Shown: positions 44,688-52,624 of the stretch, piece by piece
Layout: each line of letters begins with the position of its first letter
How positions within the stretch are numbered: position 1 is the first letter of the stretch
Assembly (NCBI RefSeq): GCF_041447285.1
Contig: NZ_JBGMEB010000016.1
Span: 48,733-112,732 of the forward strand
Length of the DNA stretch: 64,000 nt
DNA from: Methanomethylovorans sp041447285
GTDB lineage: Archaea; Halobacteriota; Methanosarcinia; Methanosarcinales; Methanosarcinaceae
Direction of reading: 5' to 3'
Translations under genes and position numbers: made by a program
The notes under the pieces: model-generated
The model's input: the letters and a program-made list of their open reading frames with translations, nothing else
Database searches by the model: none
What the model was told of the DNA's origin: nothing

Positions 44688-45704
44688 ATGACCTTTACTA
44701 TATCTGCTCCCCCTCATAGAAAATCAAAAGTTTCGTTCCGGTCTATAATGTGGAGCAAAGTACTGGCTCTTTTGCCGGTGAGCCTTGTGTCCATATATTT
44801 CTTTGGCATACCTGCTTTAAGTATAATTCTTGTAAGCGTACTGGCGGCAGTAGCAACAGAATTTGGTGTTCAGGCACTGTTCAAGCAGAAAGTGACTGTA
44901 AAAGATGGCAATGCGGTCTTTATAGGACTTATGCTGTCTCTTTTAATGCCCCCTGAAGTTCCTTTATGGATTCCTGTAGTGAGTTCTTTCTTTGCTATAG
45001 CAATTGCAAAACTTGCTTTTGGTGGAATTGGTTCATATGTGTTCAATCCAGTGCTTGCAGCCTGGATTTTCTGTAAAACTGCATGGAGCGGTTATATGGC
45101 TCCAGTCTCTATTCCTCACATAGGACAGTTATCTGATTTATTGCTTGAGAATGGTGCTGGATTATTGGTTGAAGTATCTCCAATTGCCATAATTGTTGGA
45201 GTGTACCTTATTTACAAAAAGTATGTAGAATGGAGAATACCGGTGGCATTTTTCGTTACAATGGTAGTGTTCCCACAGGTCCTCAACGTTTTGTTCTCAA
45301 TGGCAGAACTGGCAAGTAAAGGTGTACTGAATCCTTTGATGTACATGTCTGCGCTATTAGGCTTTTTCGACATCAGCAGCGAACTCAACTATTCAATGAT
45401 AGGAATTGTATTCTTTGGTATATTGTTCATTGCCACAGATACTCCTTCCTCGCCAGTTTCCAAGAAAGGTCGTCTGATATATGGAATAGTGTGTGGTTTG
45501 TTGGTATCAATCTACGGTTATTTCGCGAATTATGTAGATGCTACTATCTACGGTTTGTTCCTTGCAAACTGTGTGGCATCTTTCATAGAGGTCAATACTG
45601 CTCCAGCTTCCTTTGGAACAGAAGGGTTACTTGGGAAATGGCGTTCTCGTATTATGAAAAAAATGCCTTCCGGTTTAAAGATAGAGGTGCTGTCAGATGA
45701 GTGA
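44688..45704 (+). CDS. rnfD: Rnf complex subunit RnfD
   Basis: 338-residue membrane subunit with nine or so helices, recognised from the N-terminal MTFTISAPPHRKSK, GNAVFIGLMLSLLMPPEVPLW, GGIGSYVFNPVLAAW and the C-terminal ATDTPSSPVSKKGRLIYG segments. In bacterial RnfD an S/TGAT Thr carries covalent FMN; I find no such motif here. ATG lies directly after the rnfC stop, with GGAGGTGA inside the end of rnfC. Part of the ion-translocating core. Confidence 0.94.
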   Translation: MTFTISAPPHRKSKVSFRSIMWSKVLALLPVSLVSIYFFGIPALSIILVSVLAAVATEFGVQALFKQKVTVKDGNAVFIGLMLSLLMPPEVPLWIPVVSSFFAIAIAKLAFGGIGSYVFNPVLAAWIFCKTAWSGYMAPVSIPHIGQLSDLLLENGAGLLVEVSPIAIIVGVYLIYKKYVEWRIPVAFFVTMVVFPQVLNVLFSMAELASKGVLNPLMYMSALLGFFDISSELNYSMIGIVFFGILFIATDTPSSPVSKKGRLIYGIVCGLLVSIYGYFANYVDATIYGLFLANCVASFIEVNTAPASFGTEGLLGKWRSRIMKKMPSGLKIEVLSDE

Positions 45705-46266
45705 TGGTAACAAAGAATTCGTTGTCGTAGTAGGCAAGCTTGTGCTGATTTCTGTAGTGGCAGCTGCACTTCTTGGTATCACTTATATGCCTACTCAGGC
45801 ACAGCTACAGAAGAATGAACAGGAAGCAATGAATCTAAAGCTTCTGGAAGTAATGCCAGATGCAACCTTTGAACCTGTATATGGTGATCAGGTGAACGCT
45901 GAAACCGGTGAACAAGAGATAATCTACTACCGTGCCAAGGATACATCTGGAAATCTCATGGGATATGCATTCTTAAGCTCACAAGCAGGTGCCAAGGGTA
46001 CAATTGTGGTTGTTGGCGGTGTTGATTCCTCATTTAGCACCATCACCGGAATGAGTGTCCTTTCCCAGGAAGAAACGCCAGGGTTAGGGTCAAAGATAGC
46101 AGAGGATGCTTTTAGAAACCAGTTCAATGCTCTTCCGCTTAGCCAGCTTAGCCTTTCAAGCTCAGGTGGTTCTATAGACTCTATAACAGGTGCTACGATC
46201 TCTTCTAAGGCCGTAGTAGATGCCCTTAATTCAAAAGTAGAATCAATAAAAAGTGCTGAGGCATAG
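45697..46266 (+). CDS. rnfG: Rnf complex subunit RnfG, flavoprotein
   Basis: 189 residues: one N-terminal membrane helix (about 10-30) and an extracytoplasmic FMN-binding domain. The motif SITGATISS places the FMN-accepting Thr at residue 167, the expected covalent attachment site for ApbE; apbE is encoded 5 kb upstream. Also QEETPGLGSKI, typical of RnfG. Overlaps rnfD by 8 bases, with GAGGTG upstream. Confidence 0.95.
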   Translation: MSDGNKEFVVVVGKLVLISVVAAALLGITYMPTQAQLQKNEQEAMNLKLLEVMPDATFEPVYGDQVNAETGEQEIIYYRAKDTSGNLMGYAFLSSQAGAKGTIVVVGGVDSSFSTITGMSVLSQEETPGLGSKIAEDAFRNQFNALPLSQLSLSSSGGSIDSITGATISSKAVVDALNSKVESIKSAEA

Positions 46267-46274
46267 GTGAGATA

Positions 46275-46889
46275 ATGGACCCAGTAAGTGAATTCATTCG
46301 AGGTTTAACTAGGGACAACCCAACATTTGGCCTGGTACTTGGCCTTTGTCCCACTCTTGCAGTATCAACATCAGTTGAAAATGGAATAGGGATGGCAGCA
46401 GGAACTGCTTTTGTGCTGATTTTTTCCAATCTCTTTGTATCGCTCGTAAGAAAACAAACACCTCCACAGGTAAGGCTTCCAATCTTTATTATCATCATAG
46501 CCACATTCGTGTCAATTGTTGATATGGTCATGGAAGCATTTTTCCCCCCTATGTATGAAGCTTTGGGTGTATTTATTCCACTCATTGTTGTCAATTGTAT
46601 CATTATAGGTAGGGCAGAAGCTTATGCCAGCAAAAATAATGGTTTTTACTCTGTAATTGATGCACTTGGTGTATCCACGGGTTTCCTCCTGGTTCTTATG
46701 CTAATAGGCGGGATACGCGAGTTACTTGGTACAGGACAGATCGTAACATTTGGACAAACAATCATCAGTCTTCCTGTAAATCCCTCTGTTACAACGATGA
46801 TCCTTCCAGGTGGTGCTTTCCTTACCATCGGTATCCTGATGGCTATAATCAATTACCAAAAAGAGAAAAAGCGTGTGAGAGGTGAATAA
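46275..46889 (+). CDS. rnfE: Rnf complex subunit RnfE
   Basis: 204 residues, six membrane helices, of the RnfE/RnfA-NqrD/E family: begins with the soluble EFIRGLTRDNPTFGLVLGLCPTLA, where the Cys is part of the transmembrane FeS site shared with RnfA, and contains IPLIVVNCIIIGRAEAYASK. ATG preceded by AGGTGA. Middle of the operon. Confidence 0.95.
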   Translation: MDPVSEFIRGLTRDNPTFGLVLGLCPTLAVSTSVENGIGMAAGTAFVLIFSNLFVSLVRKQTPPQVRLPIFIIIIATFVSIVDMVMEAFFPPMYEALGVFIPLIVVNCIIIGRAEAYASKNNGFYSVIDALGVSTGFLLVLMLIGGIRELLGTGQIVTFGQTIISLPVNPSVTTMILPGGAFLTIGILMAIINYQKEKKRVRGE

Positions 46890-46890
46890 A

Positions 46891-47478
46891 ATGGTAGAAA
46901 AAGCGCTTTTCTCCATTTTCATGGATGGTTTATTCCTTAATAACTTCCTTCTTGTTCAGTTCCTTGGTCTATGCTCCTTTGTGGGCGTAACGAAGGATGT
47001 AAAAAGTGCCGGGGGTATGTCTGGTGCCGTTATCTTTGTGATGACCCTGTCTGCAGCGGTATCTTACCCGCTCTATACATACGTACTAGTCCCTCTTAAG
47101 TTGGAATTCCTCGGGCTGATTGCTTTTATCGTTGTCATCGCAGCCCTTGTGCAGCTTGTTGAGTTTGTTGTCAGAAAAAACATTCCTTCACTTTATCGTT
47201 CCTTAGGCATATACTTGCCTCTGATCAGTACTAACTGTGCTGTGCTTGGTGCTGTGCTACTGAACGTAAGGTCGGATTACAACTTTGTGCAGAGTGTGCT
47301 CTTTGCTTTTTCTGCGGCTCTTGGGTATACGGTTGTGATGTTAATGATGTCCTCAATCAGAGAGCGTTCCACGCTTGTCACCATTCCGACATCTATACGT
47401 GGTCTTCCACAGGCATTCCTTTTGGCTTTGATGTTATCAATGGCCTTTGTTAATTACTTCTGGGTGATACCTGTATGA
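46891..47478 (+). CDS. rnfA: Rnf complex subunit RnfA
   Basis: About 195 residues, six helices; signatures FLNNFLLVQFLGLCSFVGV and YLPLISTNCAVLGAVL carry the conserved cysteines that hold an intramembrane FeS centre with RnfE. ATG 46891 is chosen with GAGGTG 6 bases upstream; GTG 46882 lies within that element. Overlaps rnfB by 4 bases. Confidence 0.95.
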   Translation: MVEKALFSIFMDGLFLNNFLLVQFLGLCSFVGVTKDVKSAGGMSGAVIFVMTLSAAVSYPLYTYVLVPLKLEFLGLIAFIVVIAALVQLVEFVVRKNIPSLYRSLGIYLPLISTNCAVLGAVLLNVRSDYNFVQSVLFAFSAALGYTVVMLMMSSIRERSTLVTIPTSIRGLPQAFLLALMLSMAFVNYFWVIPV

Positions 47479-48281
47479 ACCTTACTACTTTACTAATACA
47501 ATCGGTAGCTGTCCTTGGTGGTCTTGGTCTTGCCGTGGGAGTCCTCCTTATAGTTGCCTCCCGCAAGTTTAAGGTGGAAACTAATCCTCTTGTAGATGAG
47601 ATCTTAAGTGTGCTTCCCAATGCCAACTGCGGAGCATGTGGTTATGCAGGCTGTGCAGACTTTGCGCAACGTGTAGTGAATGAAGGTGCTCCTATCAACG
47701 GTTGTCCGGTTGGCGGTTTCGAGATTGCCAAACAGATAGGCGGTATAATGGACCAGGACGTTTCAGAGTCTGAGAAACAATATCCTTTTGTGGTCTGTAA
47801 TGGCGGAGTAAATTGCATCAACAGATTCGAATATGTGGGCATGGAGGACTGTAAGGCTGTCATGATGTTATCAGATGGTGAAAAAGGCTGCAGCTTCGGT
47901 TGTATGGGCCGCGGTACATGTGTGCGTGCCTGTCCATTTGGCGCAATATCCATAGGTGAAGACAGACTTCCACATGTCAACAAGAATCTCTGTACAAGCT
48001 GCGGAATTTGCATCTCTTCCTGTCCCAATAATATCCTTGTTTTTGCGAAGGAATCTGAAAAAGTGCATGTTAAATGCCGTTCTCATGATAAGGGTAAGGA
48101 TGTTAAGGCTGTATGTAATGTTGGATGTATTGCCTGTAAGATATGTGAAAAGAACTGTCCGGAGCAGGCAATAACAGTTACTGAATTTCTTGCTGTCATT
48201 GATCAGAGCAAGTGTACTGCCTGTGGCATCTGCGTTGAGAAATGTCCTCAGCATACAATACATATAAGGGGTGTACTATGA
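47475..48281 (+). CDS. rnfB: Rnf complex subunit RnfB, polyferredoxin
   Basis: 268 residues: N-terminal membrane helix (about 5-28), a CGACGYAGC-type Cys cluster (about 52-80), and a C-terminal ferredoxin region with several [4Fe-4S] motifs, including CTSCGICISSCP, CIACKICEKNCP and CTACGICVEKCP, plus a further set around GRGTCVRACP. Electron-transfer subunit that passes electrons from ferredoxin into the complex. Coupled to rnfA and to the following small gene by ATGA-type overlaps. Confidence 0.95.
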   Translation: MNLTTLLIQSVAVLGGLGLAVGVLLIVASRKFKVETNPLVDEILSVLPNANCGACGYAGCADFAQRVVNEGAPINGCPVGGFEIAKQIGGIMDQDVSESEKQYPFVVCNGGVNCINRFEYVGMEDCKAVMMLSDGEKGCSFGCMGRGTCVRACPFGAISIGEDRLPHVNKNLCTSCGICISSCPNNILVFAKESEKVHVKCRSHDKGKDVKAVCNVGCIACKICEKNCPEQAITVTEFLAVIDQSKCTACGICVEKCPQHTIHIRGVL

Positions 48282-48616
48282 CATACAAGACATCGATAGG
48301 GCTGAACGAGAATGTTGTTGGAGCATTATGCTACATTGGGTTCTGGTTCACTGGAATACTTTTCCTCTTGATAGAAAGGGAAAACAAATTTGTCCGTTTC
48401 CATGCCATGCAATCTGTCTTAGTATTCATGCCACTGGCTTTGATAGTATTCCTTATCGGATGGATCCCCTATTTCGGTTGGGTGCTTGCAGACTTTGTAG
48501 GAATGTTCGCTCTCTTCTTGTTGCTGGCTTGCGTTATAATGGCATATGAAGGAGGAAAGTTCAAAGTTCCTCTTGTCGGTAAATATGCTTATGACTCAGT
48601 GTACAAGAATAAGTAA
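48278..48616 (+). CDS. DUF4870-like small membrane protein closing the rnf operon
   Basis: 112 residues with three helices. It begins MTYKTSIGLNENVVGALCYIGFW and has IERENKFVRFHAMQSVLVF, the pattern of DUF4870 proteins. ATG overlaps the rnfB stop (ATGA), so expression is coupled to Rnf. In M. acetivorans a small membrane protein gene also ends the rnf operon, from memory; role unknown, perhaps assembly. Followed by a strong terminator. Confidence 0.88.
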   Translation: MTYKTSIGLNENVVGALCYIGFWFTGILFLLIERENKFVRFHAMQSVLVFMPLALIVFLIGWIPYFGWVLADFVGMFALFLLLACVIMAYEGGKFKVPLVGKYAYDSVYKNK

Positions 48617-48628
48617 CCAATAAGTAAG

Positions 48629-48654
48629 GATGTTGTGTTTCACAACATCTTTTA
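48629..48654 (+). terminator. Terminator of the mmcA-rnf operon
   Basis: Perfect 9-base stem GATGTTGTG/CACAACATC with a TTT loop followed by TTTTATTAATTT. It lies 13 bases after the last gene of the operon. Confidence 0.8.
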
Positions 48655-48754
48655 TTAATTTGATTTTTTCTTCTCTTTCATTGTGGCTTCGAAAGTTTAA
48701 AAAATACCTATCGCCATCTATGGACTACTCATTTTCCGGAAGGGAGGGTAAATT

Positions 48755-49711
48755 ATTAAAGAAGAGATATGGATCGAAAAATACCGGCCTATGCGACTTG
48801 ATGATATTGTAGGTCAAAAAGAGGCTATTGAGAGACTCAAATCCTATGTAAAGAGTCGAAACCTTCCACATTTGCTTTTTTCAGGTCCCCCGGGGGTAGG
48901 AAAAACAGCTACTGCTGTTTCCATCGCCAAAGAGCTTTTTTTAGATTCATGGAGGGAGAACTTCACTGAGCTGAATGCATCTGACGAAAGGGGAATTGAT
49001 GTTGTGCGCACTAAGATCAAGAACTTTGCTAAAACATCTCCAATCGGCGGGGCTGATTTTAAGATTATCTTCCTAGATGAGGCCGATGCTCTGACATCAG
49101 ATGCTCAGGCAGCATTGCGAAGGACCATGGAGCGTTACACCAATAATTGTCGTTTCATTCTTTCTTGTAACTATTCTTCAAAGATCATCGAGCCGATACA
49201 GTCAAGGTGTGCAGTTTACAGGTTCCGTCCTCTTTCGGATCATGCAGTCACTGAAAGAGTGTTGTTTGTGGCCAGCAATGAAGGACTTGAAGTTGCAGAC
49301 GATGGTATAGAAGCTATAAAGTATGTAGCTCAAGGTGATATGCGTAAAGCTATCAATGCATTACAGGCGGCTTCACTAGTTGACAAGACTGTACATAAAG
49401 ATACTATTTACAAAATAACTGCTACAGCGCGTCCTGAACAGATCGCAGATCTGATCAACACTGCCCTTACTGGTAATTTCATGGCTGCACGCAAACATTT
49501 AGATACGCTTCTTCTTGACCAGGGGCTTTCAGGAGAAGATATAGTAGGTCAAATATACCGTGCGATGTTCAATCTTTCAATTCCTCAGGGGAAAATGGTT
49601 GAACTGATTGATGTTATAGGAGAAGTGGATTTCAGAATAGCTGAAGGAGCCAATGAAAGGATCCAGCTTGAAGCATTGATTGCACATTTTACGTTGAGAG
49701 GAAGGGATTAG
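48755..49711 (+). CDS. rfcS: Replication factor C small subunit, apparent AUU start
   Basis: About 318 residues, AAA+ clamp-loader ATPase that loads PCNA. Walker A GPPGVGKTA, Walker B IFLDEADAL and sensor/SRC motif QSRCAVYRF are present. The first ATG, at 48791, would remove the conserved RFC box I; but the open frame upstream encodes EIWIEKYRPMRLDD, the invariant W-I/V-EKYRP box. An in-frame TAA sits at 48749, and the only codons before the box are ATT 48752 and ATT 48755. GGAGGGT (48743-48749) is 5 bases before ATT 48755, so an AUU start is inferred. A TATA-like TTTAAAAAATAC is near 48697. Confidence 0.93.
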   Translation: MKEEIWIEKYRPMRLDDIVGQKEAIERLKSYVKSRNLPHLLFSGPPGVGKTATAVSIAKELFLDSWRENFTELNASDERGIDVVRTKIKNFAKTSPIGGADFKIIFLDEADALTSDAQAALRRTMERYTNNCRFILSCNYSSKIIEPIQSRCAVYRFRPLSDHAVTERVLFVASNEGLEVADDGIEAIKYVAQGDMRKAINALQAASLVDKTVHKDTIYKITATARPEQIADLINTALTGNFMAARKHLDTLLLDQGLSGEDIVGQIYRAMFNLSIPQGKMVELIDVIGEVDFRIAEGANERIQLEALIAHFTLRGRD

Positions 49712-49712
49712 A

Positions 49713-50219
49713 ATGGCTCTTCAGGAATTGCTCACAAACATCTTTGGAAACTTCCCTGAATGGCTTGCCACAGTACTCATAAGTTGTTTACCTGTGGCAG
49801 AATTAAGGGCTGCCATACCGATTGCAATACTGCAATATCAAATGAATCCAGTTGAGGCGTATATACTTGCAGTTGTGGGTAATATGATACCAGTGATTCC
49901 TCTTCTGTTATATCTGGATCCGGTATCTAGTTATTTAAGAAGATATAGGTTATGGAACCGGTTTTTTACTTGGCTTTTTAGCCGCACCCATCGCAATCAT
50001 TCAGACACATTTGAAAAATATGGCACTTTAGGGTTAGCTATCTTTGTTGCCATTCCTTTCCCAGCAACAGGTGCCTGGTCAGGTTGTGCTGCAGCTTTCG
50101 TTTTTGGAATAGGCTTTAAGCACGCCCTTTTGGCCATAACTGCAGGAGTTCTCATTGCAGGTCTAATTGTGACAGTCGTTACTCTCGGCGGGGTAAGTCT
50201 GTCTAACCTGTTTCTTTGA
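49713..50219 (+). CDS. COG2426-type small multidrug export family membrane protein
   Basis: 168 residues, four to five helices, matching the putative small multidrug export (Sm_multidrug_ex, COG2426) family through LPVAELRAAIPIAI, GNMIPVIPLLLYLDPV and FVAIPFPATGAWSGCAAAFVFG. Transport activity is not established. It begins one base after the rfcS stop, so is probably cotranscribed; the functional link to replication is not clear. Confidence 0.85.
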   Translation: MALQELLTNIFGNFPEWLATVLISCLPVAELRAAIPIAILQYQMNPVEAYILAVVGNMIPVIPLLLYLDPVSSYLRRYRLWNRFFTWLFSRTHRNHSDTFEKYGTLGLAIFVAIPFPATGAWSGCAAAFVFGIGFKHALLAITAGVLIAGLIVTVVTLGGVSLSNLFL

Positions 50220-50248
50220 ATATTAATATGGAAAAATATAAACTGTAA

Positions 50249-50473
50249 TTACTTGTACATCTTCTTGGAAAGCATGTCCTTTGCAAGGGCGATGTCTTCA
50301 GATTTTACAGTTTTCCTTCCTGCATGTTCGGCTAGCTTTATCGCTTCTCTGGAAATATCCAAACCATACTCTTCGAGTATCTCGGATAGAGCCATTGCTG
50401 CGGATTCACTAACTCTTTGGGAACCAGCACTTCTTATAAGCCTTTCTATTGGTGCAAGTGGAATTATTGTCAA
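50249..50473 (-). CDS. Archaeal histone
   Basis: 74-residue histone-fold protein: PIERLIRSAGSQRVSESAAMALSEILE then AIKLAEHAGRKTVKSEDIALAKDM give the alpha1-alpha2-alpha3 fold and the RKTV loop-2 DNA contact. Forms dimers and multimers that wrap DNA. TTG start at 50473, six bases behind GGAGGA. A 13-base inverted repeat with TATA-like cores lies upstream. C-terminal SKKMYK is slightly longer than average. Confidence 0.96.
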   Translation of the reverse strand: MTIIPLAPIERLIRSAGSQRVSESAAMALSEILEEYGLDISREAIKLAEHAGRKTVKSEDIALAKDMLSKKMYK

Positions 50474-50535
50474 TTTTTGTCCTCCTAAATATGCTAATTT
50501 CAGATTGGATTCCTATTAAGTACTTGATTACAAAA

Positions 50536-50575
50536 ATGCATTATAAATAGTTATCTTCGATGATTTATAATGCAT
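50536..50575. promoter_or_regulatory. 13-base inverted repeat in the histone promoter
   Basis: Arms ATGCATTATAAAT (50536-50548) and ATTTATAATGCAT (50563-50575), spacer 14 bases. Each arm holds a TATA-like element. The proximal arm is about 63 bases upstream of the histone start, allowing a leader of around 40 bases. Confidence 0.55.
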
Positions 50576-50695
50576 AATTGTCTTTAAGTGTTGAACAACG
50601 GTATAATAGGGTAAATATGTTATAAATAATGTACTATTAGCACAATTATCCAATTTTGTGGCATCATGATTCTAAAAAGAAGCAATAGGGTGCTA

Positions 50696-51139
50696 TTACT
50701 CTTTTCCGAGTTTTTTCAGTTTTGTAGCAATATCCTTTCCCAAACGCTGACACTCTTTCAAGTCTTTTTCCTCGGGGACATATTGTACCCTCAGAACAGG
50801 GTCTACTACTTTCATACCTGCCTCACGCATTTTTTCCGCTATCATAACAGGTGCTTCTCCACTCCATCCATAAGATCCAAATGCAGCCCCTACTTTTCCT
50901 TCGACTCCCTCAGTTATTAATGCATCAAGGAATTTTGCAATGGGTTCAAGCATCTTATAATAAAATGTCGAAGAACCTATAGCTATGCCATCGTAACTGG
51001 CAGCATCTTTTGGATCCCACTCATAGAAGTTATCCACTCTTACTTCTATATGTTTCTGTCTTACACCTTCAGCTATAGCCTCAGCCATCATTTGAGTGCT
51101 TCCCTGGGTACTAAGATAAACTATTGCAAGTTTAGTCAT
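50696..51139 (-). CDS. Flavodoxin-like protein
   Basis: 147-residue flavodoxin fold: FMN phosphate loop STQGSTQMMAEAI near residue 10-22, then GIAIGSSTFYYKM and the GAAFGSYGWSGEAP loop that flanks the isoalloxazine. Resembles the flavodoxin domain of FprA-type flavodiiron proteins but without the metallo-lactamase domain. Could be an electron carrier or a stress-response flavodoxin. Stands alone between histone and RPA genes. ATG start. Confidence 0.9.
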   Translation of the reverse strand: MTKLAIVYLSTQGSTQMMAEAIAEGVRQKHIEVRVDNFYEWDPKDAASYDGIAIGSSTFYYKMLEPIAKFLDALITEGVEGKVGAAFGSYGWSGEAPVMIAEKMREAGMKVVDPVLRVQYVPEEKDLKECQRLGKDIATKLKKLGKE

Positions 51140-51274
51140 TTTGTTTATCCCCTGTTTTCTTCTGAGGACTCAGGATAAAATATAATCTCAAACAAGTCCC
51201 CTATTTTTAAATGGATTTTTTTCTTTGATAAATCTTTCCAGATCTCTACATTCAGGATATGTTTATTGCCTATC

Positions 51275-51316
51275 AGGTTCATCATGAACCTTAACCCTTG
51301 TTTAAAGGAGGTTCAT
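51275..51316 (+). promoter_or_regulatory. Possible translation-control element before RPA gene
   Basis: AGGTTCAT occurs at 51275-51282 and again at 51309-51316, the latter overlapping the AAAGGAGG ribosome binding site; the complement ATGAACCT lies between them at 51284-51291. The middle copy can pair with either outer copy but not both, so the leader could fold with the ribosome binding site exposed or hidden. A TATA-like TTTTTAAAT at about 51204 would place all three in the mRNA. Confidence 0.5.
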
Positions 51317-51318
51317 GG

Positions 51319-52620
51319 ATGAGTGAGAAATATGCGCCTCATATTGAAGAGCTGGCAAAGGCGCTTAATGGCATTGATCAAGATGATATAAAAAACGAAT
51401 TCAATAAACTCCTCAAGTTCCGTGTACCTCTTGACGAAGCAAAAAGAACAATTCTAAATAAATTCAGCTCAAAAGAAGGTCCGGAGATAAAAATCAAGGA
51501 TATTTTCCAGGCGCCAAAAAGTTTCACTTTAAATGGAAGAGTTCTCGCAGTCGAGAAAAAAAGTTTTGTTCTTAAAGGGGAGACTCTGAATCTATATTCA
51601 GGCAAGGTCGCAGACGAAACTGGTGTTTGCTTTTTTACTGCATGGAGTGATTTTTCTTTAAAGGAAGGGGACATTATCAGAGTACATAATGCCTATATGA
51701 AACATTGGAATAATCGTCCTGAACTCAATTTTGGACAACGTTCTGTTGTAGAGAAGCTCCCCGAAGACCCCTCTATGCCGAGAGATGAACAGCTTTTTAC
51801 TCAATCTAAAAAGATCATTGAAATCAATTCTTCAGATATGCTGGTAAGTTCTAAGGGAATAGTCACTGAGATGTATCATCGGGATGTCAGCATCAAAGGG
51901 ACTGATACAAAAATTATAGAAGGAGTTGTCGCAGATGAAACTGGAAAGCTTCCTTTTACTTCATGGCTGCCCATGAAGGGTGTGGATATTGGCAGTTTCA
52001 TTAGCTTCAAAGCTGCTCAAGTGAGGCTTTTTAGGGGAATTCCATCTTTAAATTTCACAAATGAAACGTCTTGGGAAATACTTCCTAAAGACCAATCTCC
52101 TTTTTCAAAAAAGGACCTTATAAGTGATGAATCAACTTCGGTCCCTATATCTTCCGTTCTTGAAAAAGATGGTATTTTTGATGTGGTGGTTACAGGGAAC
52201 ATAATTTCCGTGCGCCCGGGTTCAGGAATAATAGAGCGGTGTCCGGTCTGTAATCGAGTTATACAGAACAATATTTGCAGAGCACATGGGAATGTTACCG
52301 GTATCAAAGACATGCGTATCAAGGCAATACTTGATGATGGTACAGGAGCTGTCTACATTATGCTGAACAAGGAACTTTCGGAGATTGTTTTTGGTGAATC
52401 TATGGAAGAAGCTGAGAACATTATGAAAGATTCCTTATCAAAGGATGCTGTTTATGAAAGCATGAAAAGATCTCTTATCGGAAGTTATCTCACTGTAAGA
52501 GGTAATTCTTCGAAAAACGAGTTTGGTACAACCATCGTTGCGAGGTCCGCCTGGCTGCCGGAAGATGCTCTCCTTTCCCGTTTAGAATGCTTATTGCAAA
52601 AATTACCAGAGGATAGCTGA
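51319..52620 (+). CDS. Replication protein A, zinc-finger RPA (first copy)
   Basis: 433-residue single-stranded-DNA-binding protein. An N-terminal helical region (about 1-50), OB fold (about 55-140), OB fold (about 170-255) and a third C-terminal OB-like domain interrupted by a zinc motif CPVCN...ICRAHG (CX2C-X8-CX2H, about residue 308-323). This is the plan of the Methanosarcina RPA2/RPA3 type. ATG 51319 has GGAGGT six bases upstream. It is coupled to a COG3390-type partner gene 4 bases downstream. A second pair is at 58112. Confidence 0.93.
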   Translation: MSEKYAPHIEELAKALNGIDQDDIKNEFNKLLKFRVPLDEAKRTILNKFSSKEGPEIKIKDIFQAPKSFTLNGRVLAVEKKSFVLKGETLNLYSGKVADETGVCFFTAWSDFSLKEGDIIRVHNAYMKHWNNRPELNFGQRSVVEKLPEDPSMPRDEQLFTQSKKIIEINSSDMLVSSKGIVTEMYHRDVSIKGTDTKIIEGVVADETGKLPFTSWLPMKGVDIGSFISFKAAQVRLFRGIPSLNFTNETSWEILPKDQSPFSKKDLISDESTSVPISSVLEKDGIFDVVVTGNIISVRPGSGIIERCPVCNRVIQNNICRAHGNVTGIKDMRIKAILDDGTGAVYIMLNKELSEIVFGESMEEAENIMKDSLSKDAVYESMKRSLIGSYLTVRGNSSKNEFGTTIVARSAWLPEDALLSRLECLLQKLPEDS

Positions 52621-52624
52621 TATT

